This document shows positions 11,309 through 24,400 of a stretch of DNA of 64,000 nt, piece by piece (the first letter of the stretch is position 1; every line of letters starts with the position of its first letter). A model generated the notes under the pieces. The model was given only the letters and a program-made list of their open reading frames with translations. It had not been told where the DNA came from and made no database searches. The DNA lies in the NCBI GenBank assembly GCA_026874595.1, contig CM049316.1, positions 39,686,695 through 39,750,694 of the forward strand. Direction: 5' to 3'. The DNA is from Sipunculus nudus (lineage: Eukaryota > Annelida > Sipuncula > Golfingiida > Sipunculidae). A program made the position numbers and the translations under genes.

Positions 11309-14300
11309 AAACCATTATGTCCTGTAGTCATGGTAGTGACTACGGGGAGAGACTGAACTTTTCCCTTCAGTACTGTATTGACTCAGTATCGACAGACATT
11401 ACACATTCTGGGCCGATCATGGAAGGGACCAGTGGTTATTTTCAGGCCGGGAACCGTAATCATGGGAACACTGTCCAGTGGTGTTTCCCACTAGTTGTGT
11501 AGAAGGAGGAATTAGCATGCAGGGATCATTATGAGACTGTATCACCTGTCGACATGTTTTGCACAAATCCGTATATTAATCTTAAATTATTTAACATGGC
11601 CGACAGTAAGTCAATTAATTATTGGTGGTCACCTTTCTGTACATGTCTGTGCATCCTTCCAGCAGTTAATTGGTGATCGTCTACAACAAAGAAAACAAAC
11701 TCCTTATCATTCATCAAATATCTTTGGGTCTGATCTCCTACAAGATTTCAACTTGGGTACTTGCCGTGATGTGTTCAGGCCACAGCCAAAAATGTGTGTT
11801 AAAGTGAAAATCTGAAAGGAATTTTAAATCTGCACAAGGTGTTGCAGCATAAGACTCGCCATAATTTGGATTCCCAATCTTGGAATTCCTGGAATGTGAG
11901 GGGATTTTTTGTTCTGATATTGAACTTCTTGTCTTTTACAGGAGTTAAATCAAAACTCCAGAAAACTATCCTTTTATTAAAAGTTGACTGCTGATTTTGT
12001 GCATAGACTGCTGGCAGTCATTATTCATTGTTCACTATAGTAGTATCCATTTAACACGGACAGTGTCAGAACCCACTAAAACTGTGTTTTGCATATCCAT
12101 ACATCTCAGAAATTCACTCATTAATAGATTTAATGTTTATATTATTTTGAATAACCCAATGTGGAACAGATTTTGTTCTGCATATCCAGATGTCACTGCA
12201 TCATCTTCAGTTGTTTATCTCATCAAATGGATCCAATAATTGGGTGACGTCATACCATTCATGTGTTAAAAACGGTTATATGTATATAAATGGGTTTCTG
12301 TTTTGTGACGTGATAGCACCGTCATCAATGCTGTTCTCTGTATTTTCTGTGTCTTAAGGGCTGGACTGACATACTGGTGTCCTGTAGTGTCACACCACAA
12401 TACCAACTCATAATTCTACCATAATTTGAGCATTTGGGCGTGGTAAAAAAATGTGTTATACCACTTTGATAAATTCTCACCTGGACGCTGTGTTCTTAGT
12501 ACTTGTGTGGTGTCCCCATGCTGTTATTGAACCCTAACAGGTTTATTTCCCCCCAGTTTCGCAACCAGGGGCTGCCATTTTGCATACACTAAATTCCAGA
12601 TGTCGCAGGTTGCATGTCAAAATTATGGGTGTACCGCGAGTTTTTATTCAATTTTCAGATTTCCCTGTATCAATATGTTGATCATAATTGATTATCAGTG
12701 AATTGAAAAGCAGAGTCCAGTATGGAATAATATGTAATCACATTCATCAGACACAAGTTTAATTACTGGATCACTTGATAATTATTCGAAAATTAAATTA
12801 TACTTTGACTTGGACCAATTTTCAAAAGACTCTTGGCATATTAGACTCTACACATATAAGACATTGATGTAACATTCAGCTGTGTGCCATATTGCGTGCC
12901 AGCACTATCACCAGTAATGATTTTGTTATTCAATATTCATATTACTGGACATACGTATTTGTTTTACAAGTACCAGGCCCTAAGTCGGTCTCTGTTCAAC
13001 CTGGCATTCCATAATGATATCCATGTTCGTCAGGATCACTTAGTTGCTTTAGTAGATTGGACATATGAAGTCACCTTAACATTAAGGTGTGCTGTAGCAA
13101 TCCCTATTACAAGTGAATAACATACTGTACCTAAAATGTTCTTCACAGTGCTTTTTGCTTGGATATATGTTATTAGGAGTGATTCAGAACATGGAAGCGT
13201 AAAATCAATATGAAGAGATTCCATATGTAAGAAATGAACACTTTTTTATAAGGTAATTTAGAATATTACATGTTTTTAGATATCCTGTATACCTCAGATC
13301 TCAACATACATCATTATAAACTAGAGTTCGTCTTTATTCCTCAAACTATATCGCAATATGTCACTGGATTTGATATTGCTATAATATTTCCGGAGAAATA
13401 TTTGTGACCCATGTATACTTTTGTAATATGTGTCAATGCTGCTCTTGTGAATAATATGATATTGAGACCCTGCACTTGACAAATTTATTTGAGCGATTAC
13501 GTGATACTGAAATCATCCGAGCGGTCTTCATACAGAATTTATCATAGTGATTGTTTTTGCGACATATGTGCCTTATGATTGGAACGTGCATCTAAGGTCA
13601 CATGTAACAGGGTTTCCACGCTCTTGTTTTTCATTTTGTAAATAGGTATTTATAAAAGTCATGACTTGGGGGAATTGCCAGAGAGTCATGAAAAAATGAT
13701 CTTCCTAAGAAGAAAATTGTTTCCAATACGAGCAATCCGTCAAAAAAAAAAAAATCCTGTTATAAATTGCCTGGGTCTTGTGTCATTCAGGTATATAGCT
13801 CAGCTTTATGGCCGGGTTATGTAGGGTTACAATGTAATGGAGTTGTAGTACTAAGCATTTTGTTTTCCTTTTGACATAAAAGAATACTTTTGTAAGGACC
13901 AAATCACGCAGGTTTTAAATCTGTTTATGCCTTGTATTTCTTTGGATTATGCACCTTGTATAATATTAGGTATCCTACCAGTTGGGGTTCAATATGGATT
14001 CCAACGTACCACTAGCTGTAGTGGGATTTATAGAGTTCCGTCATCAACGAAATGATGTTATGTTCTTGCATATTGAATGTATTTTCTGTAGATAGCTTGT
14101 TAATTGATGTTTTTATTTTACAATTTACAAGCAAGGTTGTCCTGCTAATGGAGAAAAACGTTCGTAATACAGGCAGTTATCCATGCACACCGGTAGTAAA
14201 GTCATTTTATCTATGTAATGCATACAAATGGAGTTGCATTATAGAGAGTTTATCTCGGTTATGCCAACTGGAAATTCGTTATACAGTTGTTTGTCCGTAT

Positions 14301-14444
14301 AATTCAGGACAAGATATGGCCACTGCTGATGACGTAAAACCGTTGGTATGGTCTGTATTATACATTATAATGTAAACAGTTATGGTTGTGCTGATATGTC
14401 AATGCACTTGCTTGTGACCATAATATTGTCATATGTTGAATAAA
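11309..14444 (+). other. Probable long 3'UTR of USP10
   Basis: There is no recognisable coding region or array repeat between the stop codon and an AATAAA at 14439-14444. This is the first canonical polyadenylation hexamer I noticed downstream of the stop; ATTAAA variants occur earlier. The extent is inferred only. Confidence 0.4.
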
Positions 14445-14716
14445 GTTAGTTGCTTTGAAGGGTTTGCACTGTTAAGTGTCTTGGTGAGAGAAGGGGACAT
14501 TAAAGTTGTATTACCGGTTAACGGGGATCAGCGTAAGGAGCTAAACGAAAATTTGAATCCACGTTTCTCAAGTAAAATGTGGGATAAGTGCCTAGATACT
14601 CTGCTTATGAACCCACATTTCAATTTTACCGACCGAATTTGTAAGTGAATCCAATTTAATATATATGCATGATCAGTTGCGTCAATTTATCTTCGGGGGG
14701 GGGGGGGAATCAGAAT

Positions 14717-16275
14717 TTTTAGCTCAGCTGACTATAAGTCATCTGAGCTATAGTCGTGGTCCATTGTCCGTCGTCCGTCCGTCTGTCCGTCCGTCCGTCC
14801 GTCCGTAGATGTGGCACGTTTTGAAACCGTAAGACCTAGGAATCCAAAATTCAGCATAATGTTAGATGTCCCCAAGATCTCCTACCAAGCCGAAAACTGG
14901 GTCTTTGCGACTTGATTCCTTTGAGAAATTAAGGAAAAACCTCAATTTTTTATTAAAAACCTATTTTCACACTTTAGGACTGCCTAATATCAAAACCACT
15001 CATCTGTTTTTCCTCATATTTCCTATAAATAATCCTCTATATAATTCCTATGTACATGCCAGAAATTAGGTCTGTATTATTTAATTTAAAAAAGTTATGG
15101 GCCCAAACATAATGCATTTTGTAAATAATCAGGAAAGAAATTTTATCACTTAACACAAAACTTGTTAAAGCTAAGCACTTTTTTTCCAGTAATATTACTT
15201 TTATTAATCAAAATTAAATTGTATACCCAAAATTAGATCAAAATCTTTTAAATTTTTAAAAATATTAGCAAAAATAAAAAATTGGTACCTTAAATTTTGC
15301 CCAACTTTGACCATGGCACGTTTTTTTGCTGTAAGTACTGTGGATTTAATTTTCTCAGCATGTTTTTGTTAGCATTTCAACTGTTAACACCAAAAATTTG
15401 AAACTAGTTGATCAAAAACTGTAGATTTTATTCAAGTTTTCAAGCACCATGTCACATATTGCTAGTGTTATGCAGTTTGCTAGAGCTCAGCTCCCGAGCT
15501 TCAGCTCAAAGCTCCTTAAATTTGGCATACAGTTAGATTTCTCCAAAATCCCCTACCATGCCAAGAATTTGGTCACTAGGACTTAATTCCTTCGAGATAT
15601 CAATGAAAAACTTCATTTTTTCCATTAAAAACCCAATGTTACACTTTAAGACTGCCTAATATCAAAACCACTGATCTGACTTTGATCATATATAATATAC
15701 ATATTTTTCTATACATTCAATATGCACATGCCAGAAATGATGTCAGTATTGTGTATTTTTTTTAAGTTATGGGCCCAAACATTATGCACTTTGTAAAAAA
15801 TCAAGAAATATATTTACTCCCTTAACAAGGGCATTGCTGAAGCTAGAGATTTTTTTTTTGTCAGGGATGTAACATTATTTAATCAAGATTCAATTGAATA
15901 CCCAAAATTAGTTCTGAATTTTTCAAATTTTATAAGTTATTAGTATAAATATAAAATTAGTACCTTAAATTTTGCCCAACTGTGACCATGGCACGTTTGT
16001 TTCCCGTGAGCACTGTTGATATAATTTTCATATCATGCACACATAAGGATTTCAGCTTTTTAGTTTAGAAAGCTGAAAGAAATTTGCCAAATATTGTAGC
16101 TTTTATTAATGTTTTTTATGAGACCCTGTCAGACTTTCGCTCTCTCCAGCCCCTCTTGAGCCACTTGTAAGTTGACCTTGTTGACCTTTCATCAAATTAT
16201 GCACGCTTGAGGGGAGAATCCAGGCAGCTTATGGCCAGCCACAGTTGATCCAGGTGTTCAACCCAACTCATCTAG
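14717..16275 (+). mobile_element. Family E element: AGCTCAG hairpin, GTCC repeat, two ~672-bp units
   Basis: It starts TTTTTAGCTCAG...CTGAGCTA (hairpin arms AGCTCAG/CTGAGCT), followed by a (GTCC)n tract at about 14765-14805. It then has two long diverged tandem units: CTGCCTAATATCAAAACCACT at about 14981 and 15650, and TTGCCCAACTnTGACCATGGCACGTTT at about 15297 and 15970. The CTAG at 16272-16275 may be the 3' end. That boundary is uncertain. Confidence 0.6.
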
Positions 16276-17300
16276 TAGTTTTAACCAACAACATAACAAT
16301 AAACAATAAATTAATAAATTTTTATTGGTTTTTAATAACAAATTAAAGAAAAATAGAAAAGGAATTTGTTAGTTTATAATAACAGGAAATTAACTTGCAG
16401 TTACTGATAATATAAGAATCTTGTATCGATGGGTAGAATGTCACATATTCCAAATAACACCATGCAGTCACCAAGGGCATTTTTCAGTTCATTTTTAATG
16501 ATAAAGAAGTAAATCATATTATTTATTACTAATCATTAAGGATTATTTGAAGGAAATTAATGATAGACAAAGATGCAGTTGATAATATTAATCTAGATTC
16601 CTACTGTGTCTAGTGTGTACATTGATGTGAAATTAGTCCAAAATGAATTTTTTACAGTTATTTTTTAATATAAATAAAAGCCATAAAACCAGGTACTTAT
16701 GATCATTATTTAAATGTGTGAATTTTGTATATTCTGGATTCTCAACATCATTGTTTGGTGAAAACTGAATAAATACCAGACATGGTGCGAATACTTTGTA
16801 ATTGTATTTAAATACGAATATGATTATGTACTCCATTATAAAATTTCTTGCATAAAGAATGGGAATTCAGCTAAAAATGAAAGTATATGAATACTCGTGC
16901 AAATACTTTCAAAATGTATTCATGAATGCATTCATGAATATATTCTTTAATATTATTTTAATAATCATATCAGTTATATTTCATTTTAAAAAATCATATG
17001 ATTCTCTTATTATTTTTAATAAAAATTATATTTGGGACAATATTTGTAATTTTTTTAATAAATAGTTAAACTCTAATATTATATGTTCTGCTTATAAGTT
17101 ATATGGCCAATTCAAAATCTGTGTGACAGTAGTACTCCATTTGTTAATAAAATAAATGAAATCAATCCTCTTTCCTGTCTCCAAAGGTACTATCAAAATC
17201 ATAAAGCTAAACAACAACAACTCATAATACAGCTTATATTTATTACCACACAAAACCAGCATGTGCCTCATTTCTAAATAATATTTTTTATCATATATAA
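16276..17300. other. AT-rich intergenic DNA, nothing recognised
   Basis: Very AT-rich sequence with no coding signal I trust. Short frames here are rich in Ile, Asn and Phe, as expected of random AT-rich DNA. Confidence 0.5.
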
Positions 17301-17302
17301 CA

Positions 17303-17337
17303 GCTGAGCGTCGTGACCCATAGGTCCCTTGTTTTAT
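17303..17337 (-). repeat. Family H terminal motif, copy 1 (CAAGGGACC...GGTCACGACGCTCAGCTG)
   Basis: Read on the minus strand it gives AACAAGGGACCTATGGGTCACGACGCTCAGCTG, with a GACCYATGGGTC palindrome. It recurs at 28228 and 56631, so it is a conserved end of a dispersed element. Confidence 0.6.
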
Positions 17338-17354
17338 AAACACATAGGTCTGTG

Positions 17355-17413
17355 TATATATATATATATATTTATATATACATACATACATATATATACA
17401 TATATATATATAT
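17355..17413. repeat. (TA)n/(CATA)n microsatellite
   Basis: TATATATA with interspersed CATACATA for about 60 bp. Confidence 0.9.
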
Positions 17414-17497
17414 TGCTTGCGAATGTGCTGCGATGTCAAACGAAAGTGTCAATATCAGGGGATCGTAAGACGTGACACCTGGAACAAATAATAGACG

Positions 17498-17513
17498 GGG
17501 GGGGGGGGGGGGA
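17498..17513 (+). repeat. Poly-G run
   Basis: An uninterrupted G tract of about 16 bases. Confidence 0.9.
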
Positions 17514-17519
17514 CTTTTG

Positions 17520-19560
17520 GGGTATAAAAATAATTGGTAAAAATTCATTTTTGATGGCGCCCAGGAATTTATTACGTGTTACGGTGTGTGTGTATATAAT
17601 ATCCATTAATACGTTGAATTTAAAACCATTAACACTATTTAATACATGTACATCTGCATACATTGGGATATTTTGGGTATTTATTCCTTTTACAAGAAAA
17701 CAATCCCACGGCGCGTATTAGAAACACCATATCCTTTTAAACCCTTTAAGGCGGTCGGAGGGCGTTTGTTTAAATCCAGAAAAGCCATAGTATCCGCATA
17801 CTTGTATCCCCTTCGAAGTGGGCCCCTTCGTTTGATATATTTTTACTGAAACGCAACATAGGTGGCGCCGCGACCGGATATGTATGTTCAGCACGAGTCC
17901 ACTGTGTACTTGCGAACTTGAAAAGAAAACTAAATTAGCTTTGAACTTACAAACCGTCATTTATGAAGATGACAGTTGTGTAAATGGTTATACTAATTAT
18001 CAAGGTAATGCCTGTACTCAGACATTAATTTATTTATTATTTGTAAAATTTTTACTCTCAGCACATTAAAATGCTTTGTCATTTTCATAATAAAGATCAG
18101 TACCTCTATTTTATTTAAAAGAGTTTATCCTCCCGACTCATGTTTGATCATATACACAATTTATATGAAATATGTCGGTTAAGGTTTGGGTTTTATTGCT
18201 GCCATAAGAATGTAAGCAGCGAAAAAACGGAGAAATCATTATAGATGGCACCACCAGTCTTCCATACACGAATACTGATCTATTAAAACGATATTTGGTT
18301 AAACAGATTTTCAGACCAATCAAACCTTTCTCGAAATTACCAATAACCTATTTTTATCCAATACGACAGATTAAAGTGAAGGCCATTCTTGTAGTTACAA
18401 TTTTAAATAGACTGTCCTCTCTGTGGAATAAATAAGCATTTTCGTCCACAGTAAGCAATGCTTATTTGGAGCGATCTAGGGTGTGGCGAATATCTTGTGA
18501 AAGGACGGCTTTAACAATTCAAAGGGACGCAATCTTTCAGACCGTGTTACTATAGCCCAGCGCCTCCGCCATATTACGCCGTCGCCAGCCGATTTAAGAT
18601 AAAGTCGAGTTTGTCAGGAGACGCCGCCGAAATTTCAGTAAGCCGACTTCGTGCAGCTCAGTTTGGCTTGAGAAAAAAAAAAATTACAAAAGATCTTATG
18701 CAATTAAAACATGTTCAGAATCTGTTATCTTTTCTTGTCGCTGATAGGAAACGGTGTGATTGTTTAAGCATGAAAGTGCTTCTGGAAAAACCAGGGTAAA
18801 CTATATTCTACATTTAATTACAAACTAGTCAGATGTAAAATGGATGCAATGTCACACGAAATATAGCTAACTTGATTAAATAAAACGGATACTTTGTCAC
18901 ATCGTCAAATAAATAGGATTTCAGGTCAGCCGACATTTTGCAAGCCGGGTCGAGCAAAAGAAACTCGGCTACCTACTAAAGTTAGTCGTCCTTTCGTCCA
19001 AGCAAGCCGCAATTGTGTGGCTCACACGGCTGCAGCCTCTTCGTGTTACAAGTAGTTATTCCTGCTCAAAGAACAACTACGTGACCTAACTCAAATATAT
19101 TGTATCGAAGAAGGATGTTATTCATGCCCCCCCCCCCCCCAAATCTGGAGAACTACCTTAATTTGAGAGATCGGTGTTCGACTAGGTGGCCTTAGAATTA
19201 TCCAGACTACCAGAGATCTGCCGTTAAACCAAGTCTGTGAACCAAGTATAGTTCATCGGTCTTTGTCTCGCGAGTGGTATATATGAGTATACATATTAAA
19301 AGGCTTTTCTGCTATGGACTCGTATCCGGCGATGCAGTGTATTGATTTGTGTGTGCTGACAAGCAACTGCAAACGACAGGTTTCCACTACCGTTAGACTG
19401 GACTGTTTAGAAAACATACAAACGAAACTTGTAAAGGTGTTATTGAAATGACCGGAGTGAACCACATGGGTGATGCAGTGATTATTTACGTGTGCATTAC
19501 TGATTACTGGTTTGCTGATTTTCTTGTGTGCTCCGTATGAGCTTTTGTCGTGATAAGTCC
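17520..19560. other. Intergenic, one locally GC-richer patch near 18.54-18.80 kb
   Basis: Mostly unrecognised. At 18541-18640 the sequence is CpG-richer (GCGCCTCCGCC, ACGCCGTCGCC). It is followed by a 62-residue open frame from 18611 ending at 18799, directly after a possible donor (CCAGG|GTAAAC). It could be a promoter and first exon of an unrecognised gene. I see no family match. Confidence 0.25.
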
Positions 19561-19579
19561 CGAAGACTGGATAATCGAG

Positions 19580-19618
19580 TAGTACCATGGGGATAGATCC
19601 AATTCTATCTCCATGGTA
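19580..19618. repeat. Short palindrome around GTACTACCATGG
   Basis: GTAGTACCATGGGGATAGAT is followed, after a few bases, by its near-inverse CTATCTCCATGGTAGTAC. Flanking CCGAAG and CTTCGG extend the symmetry. It could form a hairpin. No known function. Confidence 0.7.
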
Positions 19619-19625
19619 GTACCAA

Positions 19626-20300
19626 GACTTCGGTACAATAACCGACCAGCCTTGTTGATCTATTTGGACCAGATCTTCGGTGATAAATACTGTGAACCGG
19701 AAAATGAGCTAAGATACATATACTCGGACATGAATGACCTTTGTGTTGTTTTAGTTATGGAACCAACAGTTATCAGGCCATGGATGTATTCTATGTATTG
19801 AGGTTTTAGATGGAACTGCCAAACTGTAACGTATATCCATACATGTTATCTCGCAAATTTATCAGTAATTCTAATTTTATATTTAATAAAGTTTTATCTT
19901 TAGCTTGCTTCTTATGACCGGTGTACATAAACAGGATTAAATGCAAGGTGAGGGGCGGATACCCCTTTGGAATATCCGTTCTTCCCTACTTATGATAAGC
20001 GAAGGCTACCCGAACTGCCACAGGCGAAGTCACATGTCCAATGTCACATGTTGTGGCCTTGTAAACAGAAAGGGCGTTATATGTCACCATTTTATACGAA
20101 TCAAGGGTTTTAAACATTCACAGATTTCTGATCAAAGTTTTTATATGCGACTACAATGCTTTCACAGGAAGATTTTTACCAGCACCAGTTGTAAAATGTA
20201 CAACAAAGATTTTATCATTATGTTGATATGGTAGACTCTTACTCTGTACGCTTGGAACATACTGACGAATAAAAACGTGACGATGGCAGATAAATAAATT
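19626..20300. other. Unassigned intergenic segment between convergent genes
   Basis: There is an AATAAA on the + strand at 19885-19890 but no coding region upstream that I can assign. Nothing else was recognised. Confidence 0.3.
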
Positions 20301-20307
20301 CTTATCA

Positions 20308-20313
20308 TTTATT
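20308..20313 (-). terminator. Candidate polyadenylation signal of RBM12 (AATAAA, minus strand)
   Basis: TTTATT on the + strand is AATAAA on the minus strand, about 1.15 kb downstream of the RBM12 stop. A second AATAAA-like pair lies just beyond. No earlier clear hexamer was noted. Placement is inferred. Confidence 0.4.
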
Positions 20314-21256
20314 TACACTTACACAAGGCAACATTCAAAACTGAACACATGGGACAGAATTAGTAAATAAGAAACAAGCTTGTGGATCTACGCAATCGCC
20401 GAGATGTCAAAATATACTTTCAGTGCGCGGAGTGCTAGACCATTGCAGGAAGATTAAAAATTATCATAACCAAGTGAAACTCATCCACAGAATTTTATCC
20501 TGAATCAACATTAAGGTCGAAAAGAAGTGTTCATCACGATCAGTTTAGAGTGTGTATAGCTTGTTTCTTCAGTATGATAATCTTACAATTACGATAGTGC
20601 CAGGATGTAGGTCTGAGTTCCACTGTGGACATACCACCATACATCGTGACATGAAAACTAACTATGAACGTGTGCCATACAAGTAATACACACAAAATGG
20701 TCATTTCCACTTAAACAAAAAAAATGTGTTCACAAACCGCAGTCTCCGGTATCCTGTTGTGATTCAAAAGTCAGTTGTGTAGGTTAATGTAAGTTATTCG
20801 GCATTGTCTCTTGAATATCTTACTACTGTTATTATTATATCCTTGGCGGGTCACACAAAAACCAAATGTGACCGCTAAGGGCAAGCCATTGCAAAAATAC
20901 GATAAATATGACACAACGCACTTGTCGGGCAGAATAATTCTCCTTTTTGGTTACTAATGTCAATCAGGGATTGGTCCTTGAGCTGTAACCATTCCCTGCA
21001 ACTGGAATGAAGTCAATCGCAACCATAAGGAAAAAAAATATATTCATGACTCATTGGCTGCTAACACATATTCTTCTTCCTAAACATGTCTGCATTCTGA
21101 AACAAACAAAGAAACAAAATCGCTAGACAGATGGGTGGCTAGACATAAAACAAACAGATTCCTGTAATACCTTCCACCACCATTCATTTAATTATCTATT
21201 CATAAATTAATATGATTGTATTTTGTATAATAATATTGAATATTAATTTATCATTG

Positions 21257-21308
<52 letters not shown>

Positions 21309-21463
21309 TAAAATTTATACATATGAACAATTTGCTCACCAACTTCAGGTAAGGGTTTCATGAGATGTCAATGATTTACTAATTCATGTACATTTATGAG
21401 AAAGACAAAGTACTAATTAACATTTATTTTAAACTATTCTGGCCGCAGGAACTGATTTGTAAC
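20314..21463 (-). other. Probable RBM12 3'UTR with a candidate intron 21467-21097
   Basis: Non-coding. It contains an (AT)n tract at about 21259-21310. On the minus strand a consensus donor GTAAGT begins at 21467, overlapping the end of the open frame. A strong acceptor, CTTTGTTTGTTTCAG, ends at 21097. Removal of this 371-bp segment would change only the stop codon. Confidence 0.4.
21259..21310. repeat. (AT)n microsatellite
   Basis: About 50 bp of alternating AT downstream of RBM12. Confidence 0.95.
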
Positions 21464-24400
21464 TTACCACATGTTAGGCTTCGGCCTGAAAAGTTCCACT
21501 GGACGTCCAAGAAGCGGTTTCATATTCCGTTCTTCTATTGCTCGCATGGCTTCCTGAGGAGTCGAAAATGCTACCAGCACATCCCCCGTTGGCGTCCCAT
21601 CAGCATTATAGCGAACTTTCACCGAATCTGGTATGGCCTTGTGCGGTAACAGAAATTCCAGTATGTCTTCTAGAGTCACCTTAGGTGGAGCCCGTTTCAT
21701 TGCAACAGGGAACCAACCTTCATTTCTTGATGGTCCGCGGGGCAAGGGACCTCTTCCTGGTTCACCTGCGGGCCCTCTTGGAGGAGGTCGACGGGATGGT
21801 GGTGGAGGGCCAGGATGATCCGGCGGATAAAATTGAACGTTCTCTTCTTCATATTCCATATCTTCGTGGGGCTCCTCGGCGACAAAATGTTCAGCCTGTG
21901 GATGTTCCCCGAGCAGCGGTTGCTTCAATAAAGGTCCGCGAGGGGGTCCATGCATCTCATCCATGCGCCCTGCTTGTCTTCTGCCATGAAATCCTTCATC
22001 ATGGCGAGGATGACCTCTGAGCATGTCTCTGTGCATGTCATGCATGTGCGGGTCTTCTGCTGTTTCCATGTACTCATACTCCTCTGCCCCTGGATCAATT
22101 AGACCTCTGTCATCTGGGGGCTGCATGGGCCTTCTCCGTGCGGGCATCCGTCCATATGGGCGCTCAATCATAACTTCCTCCTCGCTGTCTGGGGGCGGCC
22201 CAATAAGTCCTCGCCCTCGCCCTCGCGCCAAACTGAGGTGAGGAGGACCTTCTCCAATTAATCCTGGCATTTGCCTAAGATCTTCCTGACCCGGGCCTCT
22301 CATAGGTAAACTTTCAGGAAGGTGGCTTTGAAGTTCGCTTTCCGGCCTCATTCGGTTAGAATCTGGTCTTTGTCTCTGATTAGAATCAGTAGGTGTTACT
22401 TCTGGCAAATCAAATATAGATGGTACGTTTGTATTGCTAGGTTCGTCCGATCGTTTAGGGGCATCTTCTCTCGGATTTCTGCTGACTGGATCTCTCCTTT
22501 GACCTCTAGGTCGGAGATCTCTCTCCATTTCTTCCTCAGAAATGATCTTGATCAGTATAAATCTTCGGCCCATATATCCTCTGTTTCTGTCCATTACCCT
22601 CCCTCTGTCTCTGTGCGACGCAAACTGCACGATAGCAGAACCAGTTGGCCGCCCGTCTTCCCTAGTCAAGAAGTGAATACCTTTGGGAAGGATACTAATT
22701 CCCCTAAAGAAGTGACGAACAGCCGTTTCATCTGCAGCGTATGGTATACCTTCAAGCTTCACGACCAAAGGGTTTGAGTCTCTTGATGAACGATGTTCCC
22801 TGTTGCGATCCGTAGAATCTTTTACATTAGCCTTATTGTCACGGGTATGTTCTTTGTTATCATTGGACTTATCACGATTTTGGGTTCTACTGTCTCTTGT
22901 GTTATTATCTGAAGAGTCCACGGGGCGCTGGTTCTTATTTTGCTGCTCTTTTTTATTTTGGGGTGAAGATGCTGCCGGATCTGCGGCCAAAACTTTTCGC
23001 TCTTCCGGTTTAGGTGCTTGGCTTGGCTGCGCTTGGGCAGGTGTTTTACTAGGTTGCTCTTTGTTGATTTTAGTCTCTTCTTTGTTTTGCTGAATAACCT
23101 GAACTTCAATTTTATTTCCCTTCATCTCCTTGCCACTCAGTTTAACAGCTCTTTCTGAATCAGCAACAACATTGAACTCAACGTAACCTGATTCCATTGT
23201 CTTTCCATTTCGGTCATAATTAAGGAAGACATTCTTAACCTTGACTGGATGAAAAAAGTCCCGAATATCTTTCTCCTCCGCATGAGGCGGTAGATTTCCA
23301 ACAGCAAGACAAACATTTTCAGATTGCTTTTGCTGAGGAGCGCATGTAATAACCTTTTTACTGTCCTCTGAACTTTTTTTGTCCTCCAAACTTTTTGTCT
23401 CTGTTTTCACACGTTTTGGAGGCTCTGGTGTCACCTGAGGGGACTGTTTATTTTGAGTATGTGAATCAAGAGCTTCTTCAAATTTGGCTGCGGTACATGT
23501 TTCCACTCTGACTTTGCTTCTTCCCATGAAGTTACCATTGCGCTTCTTTCCTTCTAAAGCAGTTTGTTCGTTAGCAAACTGAATGTATGCTTCCCCTGTG
23601 CGTGTTCCCTGGCGATCAGTAATAAGCTTGATTCCTGTCCATGGAATTTCACAGTTATGGAAAAACTGACGCACATCTCTGACACTAGCGTCCCGAGGCA
23701 ATCCTGTAACGTACACACACAGGTTTTGCTCTCTTGGCCTTTTACGGGTTGATTCAGGACTCTTTGGGGGTGGTTGGTCCTGTGTTATGGATCTATCTTG
23801 TGCTGGGCTAGGACGAGATACTGAGTCACCTGTTACATTCTGTGGATATGTTCTTGATCTGGGAACAGGACTCGACTGGTGCCCCGGGGAATCAAAATGT
23901 GGGGGTCTGTTAAGCCCTGACCTAGGTGGCTGACCAGATCTCAGCTGCACGTCACGAACGGCACCTGGCCCGTCATTACCTTTATTTCTATCGGGTGTCG
24001 GTCTTCTGTTTCTCTCGTCGCTTGAAATAGCCCCAGGCCTTGTTTTGTCTTCGAACGACCTCTTTTCCCGAGCCCATGGCGGTTCATTACGGGATGGCAC
24101 TGAAGAGTGCTGTTGCAGCTGCTCAAAGTGTCTTCTCATATCAGACCTAGGCGGCCTGCTGGTCTGGTCTTCAGAGTAACTCGGTTTAGATGGAGGGAAG
24201 TCGGGCCTTCCGGGATGACCATTGCCACGTGCATGCTGGCCTTGTAGTCCAGGCCTTGAATCCCTTACATCGTAATCCCGTTTATCATGATAGTCTTGTT
24301 CATTTGATGTAAAATTCCGCCTTTGTCCATTACGACTATCCGACAACCTAGGTGGATATCCTGGTCTTGACATAACGCCGGGATAAGGTGGTTTGGGACC

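Noticed and set aside
18541-18799. First exon of an unknown + strand gene
   Set aside because: CpG-richer DNA, an open frame and a weak donor are suggestive, but no family match or downstream exon was found.
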